A stretch of DNA of 64,000 bases from Carettochelys insculpta (lineage: Eukaryota > Chordata > Testudines > Carettochelyidae), in assembly GCF_033958435.1 (NCBI RefSeq), contig NC_134137.1, positions 225,287,501-225,351,500 on the forward strand, given 5' to 3'. The notes under the pieces are model-generated. The model ran no database searches. It was not told the DNA's origin and saw nothing but the letters and a program-made list of their open reading frames with translations. Of the stretch, positions 55,265 through 64,000 are shown in pieces (the stretch's first letter is position 1; the number at the start of each line of letters is the position of its first letter). Made by a program: the position numbers and the translations under genes.

Positions 55265-56138
55265 ATGGCTGAAGATGTTAGGGAGATTCCCAAACCTGCA
55301 CTGTCCTTTGTGGATGATGAATCTGTGGAACTGTCCCAGCCTGAAGTGTCATTAGAGGAGGTTTTGGAACAAATAGAAAAACTTAACAGTAACAAATCAC
55401 CAGGACCAGATGGCATTCATCCAAGGCTTCTGAAATATGAAATTGTGGCATTAATAACAGTGATTTGTAACCTATCCTTTAAATCAGCTTCTGTACCCAA
55501 GGAAGACAGCCAACATAATGCCAATATTTAAAAAGGGCTCTAGAGGCAATCCTGGCAATTACAGACCAGTAAATCTAACATCAGTACCGGGCAAATTAGT
55601 CGAAAAAGAATTAATCGTAAAGAACAAAATTGTCGGACATGTAGAAGAACTTAATTTGTTGGGCAAAAGTCAACATGATTTCTGTAAAGGGAAGTCATGT
55701 CTTACTAATCTATTAGAAGTCTTTGAAGGGGTTAACAAACATGCAGACAAGGGGGATCCAGTACATTCAGTATACTTAGTTTTCCAGAAAGCCTTTGACA
55801 AAGTTCCTCACCAAAGGTTCTTGTGTAAATTAGGTTGTCATGGGATAAGAGGGAAGATCCTTTCATGGACTGAGCACTGGTTAAAATACAGGAAACAAAG
55901 GGAAGGAATAAATGGTAAATTTTCTGAATGGAGCAGGGTAGTGAGTGGCGTTCCCCAAGGGTCAGTCCTAGGACCAATCCTATTCAACTTATTCATAAAT
56001 GATCTAGAGAACATGGTCAGTAGTGAGGTGGTAAAGTTTGCGGATGATACTAAACTCTTCAAAATAGTCAAGACAAAAGCAGACTGTGAAGAACTTCAAA
56101 AAGATCTCATCAAACTGAGTGATTGGGCAGCAAAATGA
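55265..56138 (+). pseudogene. CR1 reverse transcriptase domain, broken
   Basis: Begins 'LEQIEKLNSNKSPGPDGIHP' and 'RLLKYEIVALITVICNLSFK', then a frameshift near 55520 into 'MPIFKKGSRGNPGNYRPVNL', 'YLVFQKAFDKVPHQRF', 'SGVPQGSVLGPILFNLFIND' and 'VVKFADDTKLF' (FADD at residues 174-177 of the 55518 frame). Motif order is that of CR1 RTs. In 'YLVFQKAFD' the usual first catalytic Asp (family 'YLDF.KAFD') is replaced by Val, so even the open part is likely inactive. A stop follows at 56136. Confidence 0.8.
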
Positions 56139-56470
56139 CAAATTAAATTTAATGTGGATAAGTGTAAAGTAATGCACATTGAAAAAATAACTTCAAGTAT
56201 ATATTCAATAGGATGGGGGCTAATTAAGCTACAACTAATCAGGAAAGAGATCTTGGGGATATCATGGATAGTTCTCTGAAAACATCCTGACAGTGTGCAG
56301 CAGAAGTCAAAAAACAAATAGGATGTTAGGAATTATTAAAAAAGGGATACAAAATAAAACAAAGGATATTTTACTGCCCCTTTATAAAACTATGGTACAC
56401 CCACATCTTGAATACTGCGTACAGATGTGGTCTCCTCACCTGAAAAAAGATACTAATCAGACTTGATGGA

Positions 56471-57226
56471 CATAAGCCTAACTAGCCCTTGAACACATAA
56501 ACATGTCTCTACCTTCTGTGTTCTGTTTTGGTGGCTGGTCTGTCCCAACCTGTCATATAACAATCCACCATATAACAGGTTGGAACTCCAGTGTTCACAC
56601 TGAGGAACTGTCTCTGTACTGTTCCCTCCAAGAAACCCTTTTGCTCCCACACTGGGAGGGGCTGTCTCTGTGCTTCTCCCCAGAGTCTTCTTGCCCCATA
56701 TGGGAATGGATGGTTCCCCCCTCACCTATCCCTGCTGAGTTCAGAACACTGTCCTTTTGTACTCTTCTCTCTGTCATGGCATGTACAATTCCTGGGAACT
56801 AGGAGGTGAAGTTAGAGTTGCAGGGTGTATGAGTAACTTCTGAGCAAACCATCTCTTGAAAATGCTAATCTTATGGAAAACAAACATGAGCATTAGAAAC
56901 CCAGAAAATTCAGAGTTAAAGAGTACTTCTCAAAAAAGTAACTCAAATTACTGTTATCTATCTATCAATCAGTCAAGTTACTTATATTTTCCTCATCACC
57001 ATAGTATCTGAGCACCTGTTTCCTCCCCCTTAGAAATTTCTGCCTACACCACATGCAAAGAAAGATGGCATTAAAATGTACACTGTAGAACACAGGCTTT
57101 ATAACTTATTTCATGCACACCTATCTCCTGTACATAGTGTGCTGTTTTGGAACCACGCTGACTTTTGTTCTTTGTAGGTAAGTGCTTTAATTACATGACC
57201 TAGGTCTTTGAGATTCGTATATAGAG
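56471..57226. other. Unannotated non-coding DNA
   Basis: No exon or repeat end was recognised. A short 'CTATCTATCAATCAGTCA' run is at 56957. Confidence 0.4.
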
Positions 57227-57455
57227 TAAGGTTGCGACATTCGGAAATGCGACATTCGCAAATTCAGTTTTTCACAAATGTTGCTTCCCTTGGGATCCCG
57301 GGGGGGAGTGCCAGCAGCCTCTGCTTCCTTGGGCCTCTGGGGCCCAAAGCATCAGCACCTGCCACTTCCCCGGGGTTTTGGGGGCCCCATATTCGCAAAA
57401 AGCAATGTTTACGAGGGTTCTGAGCACAGAACCCTCACAAATGTTGCGACCCTAC
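57227..57455. mobile_element. Small DNA transposon with inverted ends, TA flanks
   Basis: The left 'TAAGGTTGCGACATTCGG' pairs with the right end, inverted, TAGGGTCGCAACATTTGTG. TA is present at both edges, as in mariner-like insertions. The centre has 'GGGATCCCGGGGGG' and 'TTCGCAAAAAGCAATG'. No coding capacity. Confidence 0.5.
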
Positions 57456-60454
57456 ATAGTCAATTGCTAGCTCTGTATTTAATGGCATTTGAATAGTTAC
57501 CCGATGCTGGTGCTTTCCACTCAAGGATTTCCAAGCACTCAAAAATATTAGTTCATCTACTATATTCCATTTAGGAGGCAGGTGAGTACTATCTCTTTTA
57601 AAAATAGAGCATGGTCTTGCAAGACACAGAGGGCCAGATTTCTAGATGTCTTTAGGTATCTGAAGATGCTAAAAAGCACCTAGTTTTTTTAAAAAGTCCG
57701 TAACAGGTTAGGTACTTAACTCCTATCGGATCACTAAGGTGCTTTTGAAATTCCCTTTAGATGTCTATATGGCCCCGAATACCCTCAGCACCTCAGAGAA
57801 TTGGACTTTTAATGAAATGTTATGTGGGCAATGATTTTTTTCAGCTTGGTATTTGTCTAATCAAGACTTTGGGAAACCCTTTGAGGTTCACTGTGTATGA
57901 CTGTTAACAAAGCTGAAAAGCAGCGGCATTACTGTATGATTAAGACAGACCTAGCTTTTTGTGGCCACCTATTCAAGCAAACTTTATTTGAGACAGATTA
58001 GTTATTGTGTGTTTCTGGTTCTTTTTTCAGGACATTGCTGTGAAACAAAGTTAAGATGCTCAGTGTGCCTGGTTAAAAATGCCACTTTATATCTCAATTT
58101 GCTGGTTTTCTGACATTTAAACATTGTGATTTGTTGCTTGGTTTTTTTTTTTAATTTCTATCATTTTGGAAGGGTCATACACATTCAAACTACCAGTGTA
58201 TCTGCAGCCTTAATTCCACATTACTGAGGTTTGTTTGTTTTCTCTGGGGGCAATTTCCTAAGATAAAGTGACCTTAAGGTTGGCTGGAGAGGAACCTTGT
58301 TCTCACAAATCCTATGTGCTTTGCAAGAGGAGAGGACCAAACTAGCGGTCCTTAGAAGGCCCAAGGGAAGGAATACCAATTTGGTCTGCTGACCACATCA
58401 TCTCCTGCTACTAACATTTCCACACATCCTGGTAGAGGAGACTTTCCAAGCGTGCATATAAAGAGAGCTGAACTCCTGCAAATTCCTGTATGTTCACCAG
58501 ATCAGGGCTCCTTTCCTGCAGAGACCAGGAGGTGTATGGGAATTCAGCCCCATTCCTTTCAAATGAGTGATGTTTGAAGGACTGGAGTTGACTGCCTAGG
58601 ACTGGCAAGAGAGTTGGAGTGGGAACAGCAGGACTAAGAAAAACCTACCTCCTGCTCTTACAGACGTCAGGAGGTCTAGCAGGGGAAAGGACCAGCTGAG
58701 AAAAGGGCTTTGATTGGGCCTTCTTTACCCCATTCACTGAATCTTCCCAACCCACATAAATAAGGAGACCCACTTGTGACTCTTTCAGTGGAAAAGTCTA
58801 TTCCCTGCTTTTGATGAGCCTTCCTAGTTGATCACTTTACACTTTTAGCTCTATTTAAAAAAAAAAAAAAAAGCTGGAGACTTATTTTAAAAAAATGAAA
58901 TCTCAGGTCTCTAGCAATCATGTGATGTCCTGTTTGCAGATTGCCAGGGCTAACATTCCTGGCAACATCACAGAAAGAAATTTAAATAACTCTTAAAATC
59001 AGAAATTTAAAAAAGTACATTTTGGACCCGGATAGCTCAGCTAAGGGAATCCAGTAAAGTAGACTTTATCACTGTCCCTTCTGCTAGAAGAAATATGTGG
59101 AACCCTGGATATCTCTATTTAGGATGTCATAAAGCAGAACCTCCTTGTCTGATTTGTTTCAAAGTTAGAAAATAAAAAGAAAAATCTATCTCAGCCCCAA
59201 ACATAACCAGCTAATTTTGCGGGTGCATAGTGGATTGCAGGTGGGAGTATGGAGTCTATCAAGAGGAAGAGGGGGCAAAGTTGAATTTAAAATGGAAGCT
59301 CAGTTGCAGCCTTACCTTTGGAATGGCTGTCCCTGTTCCATAATGTTTCCCCAAAACTTTGGTTTCCTGTTGATAAGTGGATACAGAGGAGCACAACTGT
59401 CTCTAATAGCAACCAGCAAACTTCTAAAGTTGTCTCCAATGCTCTGAAGGAACTCAGAGTTCACTGTGGGACATGGTACCTTCTCTCAGGCTATTTCATA
59501 TTCAAACCTGTCCACTCTATATATGTTCTTAAACTGTGCTCACCATCCTAGCCTCTGTGTGCTTTCTAGTGGTATATTAGTTCTCCCACTGCTGGGAGGG
59601 TGAGAGAAATGTGTACAATGGAGTGTTTTGATTGGGTGCAGGTTTTTTGTTTTGTTTAATTAATGTACACACTGCTGTGCCGTTGGAAAGGAAGGTGGCA
59701 AGGTTTTTTCAATGGTCCTCAGCTCCTGGTGTAGTTCTTGCCATTGCCTCGGGCCAGCACCTGGGAAAGCTCTGGCACTGGCACAGACCAGCTTTATCTT
59801 TGTTGCAGAGAGGTCCACTGACTGATGTACACAGGACACTCAATACTGGCCTGCTACAGTACTGGCAGGTCTCAGTGATAAGAATCACTGCTCCATGGAC
59901 TCTTGCTGCTGACAGAAAGATGACACACACACCCCTGCCCCCACCCACCCGGTAAAACTTGTAGGGTCTCCCCGCAAAGAAACCTTATCAGACTCCAAAT
60001 TGACTGGTCAGATCTGAGGCCAAGAACAGAATTTTTTTGCAACGTCTCTGCATGGATCTTAAAATGAACTGGGCTTCCCGAACAACATGGAAGGTGGAGC
60101 CTCTGATCATGTGCACAGCAATGTTCTATCTCTGTTGGTTAAAGTTCTTTTGTAAAAGTCGGCCACACCCTCTGCTGTGCTTTTTGCCTAGGACAGAATG
60201 TAGAGATGGGCTGTCTCTTCAATAGCCAGTTGCTTAGGTCATGGTGCGTTCCAGCTTGACAGAGTCATCGGGATGGGTTAATCACCGCATGACACTTTTT
60301 AATGCTGGTATTACTGCATTGATTTCAAAGGTGTAATGCGAGTATAGGACTTTGGTGAGTCAGCGGTGAGGCAGGGCTTTAGCCTTTGGGGGGCAAAACT
60401 GGGGACCTGTCCAGTAGCCCTTACACACATAACTAGTACTCTTGGGGTCGTATG
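57456..60454. other. Non-coding DNA, with an old repeat near 57630-57775
   Basis: 57630-57775 ('GGGCCAGATTTCTAGATGTC', 'TTTAGGTATCTGAAGATGCT', 'AGCACCTAG', 'TTAGGTACTTAACTCC') is a known-looking amniote palindromic repeat. The rest (to 60454) shows no exon or repeat end. An A run lies at 58858-58872. Confidence 0.4.
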
Positions 60455-60890
60455 ACTGAGCACTCTACTCACTGCTGGTTGGCATCGCTTACTGGATGTT
60501 CTGGGGATTAGCTCTGCCAGGCCAACACCCCTTCCTGCAGTCGAACTGCATCACTGTTTCTTGCTCCTCCTGCAGACACTCTTTCTCCACAGCAACTGCA
60601 GCTTTCTCTGTGATTCAGCCCTCCTGCCAGGTCACTATTTGTTTTCCCTTCCAGGGGGTCTTCCAAAGTCTCTCTCCACAGGCCGTCCTCATGCCAACTG
60701 CCCTGACTGTGTCACTCCAGTCTCCTCAGTCACTACCCTTAGCAAAAGCAGTGTAGACGGTGCCTTGAAGCTGCTGCCCCTCACTGGGGGTGATTTTATT
60801 GTGTCCCTGGGAGAGCGCTCTCCTGGCAACAAACAGCGGCTGCACTGCTTACCTTATGTGGGCACAATGACAGTGGCACAGCCACACAGT
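60455..60890. repeat. Degenerate LTR-like repeat, second copy
   Basis: Shares the segment order of 4290-4882, for example 'ATTCAGCCCTCCTGCCAGGT' (60612) against 'ACTCAGCCCTCCAGCCAGGC', and 'TTCCAAAGTCTCT' against 'ATCAAAGTCCCTT'. Ends are undefined. Confidence 0.4.
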
Positions 60891-60989
60891 TATAAGGGGC
60901 ACTGTGTGCACATCGCCTTAGTCTCTGCAGCACTCTGTACCAGCTCCTCTGGGCAGTTGAGAGTGGGGGTGAGAAATGCCATATGATTA

Positions 60990-61260
60990 TACATGTTAAT
61001 TGTATTGCTGTTAGGCCCAGCGGGCCTGGTTAGGAACCAGACCCGCACTGCGCTAGATGGTGCATAAACACTGAACAAAAAAATCCCAAACCAGCTGCTC
61101 CAGACAGAGAGCTTACAATCTAAATATAAAATCAGAGTTCCAGGTGGATGCAGACAGATGGGGGAGCACATAGGAATTACTAGTATTGTTTTTCGGGGTG
61201 GGTAACATTCACATTAGTACTAGATGTTTCCAGACTTCTTAGTTCCTGCTCTGAGAAGCT
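60990..61260 (+). repeat. Ancient interspersed repeat
   Basis: Contains 'CTGCGCTAGATGGTGCATAA', 'ACACTGAACAAAAAAATCCC', 'GAGAGCTTACAATCTAAATA' and 'CAGGTGGATGCAGACAGATG', a string order I recognise from an old amniote repeat. Family name uncertain. Confidence 0.45.
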
Positions 61261-62040
61261 CACCATCAAGACAGAGGGTAGGGCAGGGGAATAATACAAA
61301 GGGATTTTTTAAATACTAGCAGCAGCATTCCTTGTAGGCAGCACGACAGCGATGGGTTTTCAGAAAGGGTCTGAAGAACGGAGAAGGGTCTTCAGTACAA
61401 AAGAAGTCCCAAACACACGGCCTGAGCTGGGCAACTGGGGTCTGCATAGCAGCATGCAGCCTATCTGACCTATTCTATATACTATGTTCAAGTGACAGCT
61501 GTGAGTGTGACCCACCTTGTTCCCTGTTCTGCCAGGTGATTCAGAGAGATGCACGAACCTTCCCACAATGTGAGCCACTGGGGCAGGGCTGTCCTAACAA
61601 ATCTTTTGGTGGCCTCTGAGAGCAGTCACCAACTCTTGCAGATGGCCACGCTGAGAATTTTTCCTAAAATGTTTTAACTTTCAGGAAAAACAAATACAAA
61701 TGTACACATACATGTCCAAGACATTGTAATTTATTTATGTAGGGGTTTTTTTACACAATAATAAAAATAATATATTATTATCTCTATATTTTATTGGACC
61801 TCAACTGAATAGAAACACAAATAAGGTGCTTTTCAATCTTGTCTTTGTTTTTGTGGTTTTTGTTTGCTTTTGTTTGTTTGTTTGGCTTTTGCTTTTTTGG
61901 TTGTTTTTTTTTTAATAGATTTGCTACCTATTAAATCTTCTTCCAAGAAAAGTGACAGTTGTGTGTTTGTTAATGTCATTTTTCACAGCAGCAGATTTTT
62001 TAGTAAGCTGGTAGACAATGAAACGTGCTAATGACAAACA
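61261..62040. other. Unannotated DNA; A/T-rich and T/G-rich simple stretches
   Basis: 61725-61800 is A/T-rich. 61845-61920 is a T/G low-complexity run ('TTTGTTTGTTTGTTTGGC'). No gene seen. Confidence 0.4.
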
Positions 62041-62044
62041 TACA

Positions 62045-62115
62045 ATATCACTCAGTCCTATACCACCTTAAAGCCTAACAAATGTATTAGATCATGAGCT
62101 TTCCCTCTGAGATTA
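62045..62115 (+). repeat. SINE fragment
   Basis: Contains 'ATACCACCTTAAAGCCTAAC', 'AAATGTATTAGATCATGAGC' and 'TTTCCCTCTGAGATTATA', the body of the SINE in 33411-33663 without its head. Confidence 0.5.
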
Positions 62116-63260
62116 TATACAGTATGGCTGTCCACTGCAGATTTACTCAGACTGACACACTGGGGGTGACCTGAGCCTTGGCTGGGGAGGTGGGCACAGA
62201 GCTAGCGGGGGGATGAGGAGTGTGGTGAACCTGGGGGAGGCAGTGGGTGCCAGGGGATGATGATGGGAGTGGTGAACCCGGGGTGGTACTGGGTGACAGA
62301 GCCCTGTGGCTGATAGATGGAGCCCACTAGGTTGTCCCAACCGATATACAAAATATGCAGCTGCATAGGGCACCAGGAAACATAGAGCACCAAATTGACC
62401 CCAATGCTGTGATTCACCTCTTCTGAATCACTTAACTCTGGTTTCCAGCCCCAGCCTCTGGTTGCCCTGCCCCCCACCCCATGGGCTACACCCAGTAGGG
62501 CCATCCCTAGGTGAGTGCAAGCCTGGGACACTCTCCACTGGGACTCTCTGCTTCACCCCCATACCACCGCTTCCCCCAGCTCCTTCTCCTAGTGACAGCC
62601 TGGGAGCTAGGGGTGCAGGGGTGGAGTCATTCTGCTTCCCGCTACTGGCAGTGAGTGCGGGGGAGGGGACAGCTCTTGCTGCCTCCCTCACCTGCTCCTG
62701 CCCCCTCCCCAGCTCTGATCCTGACCCCTGCAGTCCTGAGCGCAGCTGCCCCCTCGGAGGAACTATCCCTGCCCCTCACCGCCTCCACTGCAAGGAGCTG
62801 TGTAGGGCACCACAACTTGTAGGGATAGCCCAGCCGCTGAGACTTGTGGGTGGGGGTGTAGCCCGCTGCCTCACAGTGCAGCCACAGCCCAGAGCCCCAA
62901 GCCCTGGGATTGAAGCCTCTGGCTTGAACCGGTTGCTGTGCTGCCAAAGGCTTAAGCTGGATGCCTGAGCATCACCACCCCTGGGAAGATGGTGGGAACT
63001 CATACCAGCTGTATGCTCCACCACCGTTTGTGGTGCCACCAGGGAGAAGGGTTCAACTCCAGCAGAGGGTTACTGGGTGGCAGGGCTCAGGTGACAGGGC
63101 TTCAGCTTCAGCCCCTTCACCTTGGATTTCAGATTTTCCCACACAGAGCAGAGGGGCTCAAGCTTCCGTCCCCCCCTCCAGGGGTGGGGCAGTAATTTTT
63201 ATTGTACAAAGGGGGTCACAGTGCAATGAAGTGTGAGCCCCCCCTGAACTAACTATACTG
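62116..63260. other. GC-rich unannotated DNA
   Basis: Frames of 100-173 codons occur on both strands but show no domain. 'TCCAGGGGTGGGGCAG' near 63177 may be a hAT-like end. No reliable exon. Confidence 0.35.
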
Positions 63261-63270
63261 ATCATTGCTG

Positions 63271-63884
63271 GTGTGAACGTGGCACCATACCTGAGAGGGT
63301 TATGATGAAGGAAGCGGAACTGTTTCTCGGGAGAGGCACACATTGTATCACAGGTGTTTTTAAAAACCAGCCGCAAAGGACAGCAGAGGGACATCAGCTG
63401 GAGGATCCTCCATGGAGCAGTGAGCACGGGCATGTACTTGGCACAGTTCACTCCTAGCCCTGACACTTGTTCTTTCTGTGGCTTAAGGGAGACCCTGGCG
63501 CACGTCTGCCGAGAGATCACCAGGCTACAGCCCCTCTTCCAGCTCCTCCAGAGCCTCCTGTTGAGGTTCTGGCTGCACTTTTCCCCACACCTCATCATCA
63601 TCTCACACCCCCTCCGAGGCCCCACAAAGTCACAGGACCTCCTCATCAGCCTCCCCCTGCCCGTGGCAAAGGTGGCCATTTACAAGACCGGGGAGAGGAG
63701 GCTGGCTGAGTGTGGGGACTGCACCTGTGGGTCCTACTTCCGCGCCTCAATCTGTTCATGCCGCCCAGCAGAGTTCCTCTGTGCAGCATCCACTGACTCC
63801 CTCGACACCTTCAAGGAGCAGTGGGTGCTGTCCGGGGCGCTCTGCTCACTGTCCCCTTCCAGCTCCTGCGGTTTGGCCCTATGA
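63271..63884 (+). pseudogene. LINE ORF2 C-terminus with zf-RVT-like motif
   Basis: The frame 63354-63884 encodes 'RKGQQRDISWRILHGAVSTG', 'MYLAQFTPSPDTCSFCGLRE', 'TLAHVCREITRLQPLFQLLQ', then 'FWLHFSPHLIIISHPLRGPT', 'VAKVAIYKTGERRLAEC' and 'EQWVLSGALC'. The C-x2-C...H-x-C cluster after a 'W(R)..HGA(V/L)STG' block is the zf-RVT region at the C-terminus of L1/Tx1-type LINE ORF2 proteins. The RT itself is absent (5' truncated at about 63271). The frame is open to its stop, so the copy is fairly young or only lightly decayed. It may continue into a 3' UTR past the window end. Clade assignment is from memory. Confidence 0.65.
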
Positions 63885-64000
63885 TCTCCACATCCACCCG
63901 TCCTCGTTTTAGTTGTCCCTTGGAATCATTTGGGGTCTGTGCTTTTCCGTGGATCCCTTCCTGTAGGGGGGATCTTGGAGCTGTGGGCAGGCTTATGCCC

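Larger units (their letters stand above)
53650..56470 (+). mobile_element. CR1 LINE, 5'-truncated and frameshifted
   Basis: The region before ORF2 (53660-53860) encodes an ORF1-type tail 'IRNWGHFWDRRSLYRKDGLL' ending 'LALNIKEVTEQFLN'. An endonuclease follows (54120-54760) with 'ITCITETWWNEDNQG', 'IIGDFNYPHIDW' and 'LGNSDHNITIFNI', then a linker and RT (55265-56138) with the catalytic FADD. Several frameshifts and stops separate the parts. The minus-strand frames are shadows. It lies 340 bp past the TEX55 stop in the same orientation. Confidence 0.85.

Noticed and set aside
62462..63239. Frames of 87-168 codons on both strands
   Set aside because: GC-rich composition without domain or splice support.

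Overview
This is vertebrate nuclear DNA, most likely from a turtle. It has one recognisable host gene, intron-sized non-coding stretches, a CpG island, and a dense mix of CR1-type LINEs, tRNA-type SINEs ending in the motif 'AAAGCTTATGCTCC' or 'AAAGCTCATCACCTAATAAA', PIF/Harbinger elements with their small non-autonomous relatives, hAT- and pogo-like fragments, a Ty3/gypsy element and ERV-type LTRs. I recognise this SINE, CR1 and Harbinger combination from chelonian genomes. That is from memory, not a search, and I cannot name the species.

Layout. From 1 to about 49.6 kb there is no convincing host exon. The stretch holds only repeats and apparently unique non-coding DNA. At 49.73-50.5 kb lies a CpG island with GC boxes. 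On the plus strand a splice donor at 50272/50273, an acceptor before 51296 and three in-frame coding segments (51313-51753, 52489-52551, 53200-53310) make a 204-residue protein that I call TEX55. It has an acidic 12-residue tandem-repeat region and a C-terminal RIIa-type dimerization/docking-like domain. As I recall the human locus, TEX55 (C3orf30) lies head-to-head with IGSF11, with UPK1B downstream. The exon-free left 49 kb would then be the large first intron of IGSF11 (minus strand) and the right 10 kb the TEX55-UPK1B spacer. I could not identify an IGSF11 exon, so this remains inference.

Mobile DNA. The best-supported signal is a set of PIF/Harbinger-like elements with matching ends (5' GGCTxxGTCTACAC...) and 3-bp target duplications readable base by base: 2887-3158 (AAA), 3453-4030 (AAT), 12006-12373 (ATG), 14028-14436 (ACA), 16388-17098 (ATT), 29566-30276 (TAT), 32231-32941 (ATG), 36113-36443 (CTT), 48000-48408 (AGA), and a decayed transposase-bearing element at 40537-43806 (TGA). 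Three are copies of exactly 711 bp. The autonomous element carries a broken DDE transposase on the plus strand and a convergent, broken Myb/SANT-like gene on the minus strand. A Ty3/gypsy element at 44382 to about 46690 keeps an open RT-RNase H frame that runs straight into a polypurine tract and the 3' LTR, with no integrase after RNase H. CR1 remnants lie at 15.82-16.29 kb, 18.2-19.98 kb and 53.65-56.47 kb. Two other non-LTR fragments lie at 38.94-39.39 kb (minus) and from 63.27 kb to the window end (plus).

No tRNA or rRNA gene or CRISPR array was seen. Most long open frames outside the items listed are chance frames in GC-rich or repetitive DNA.
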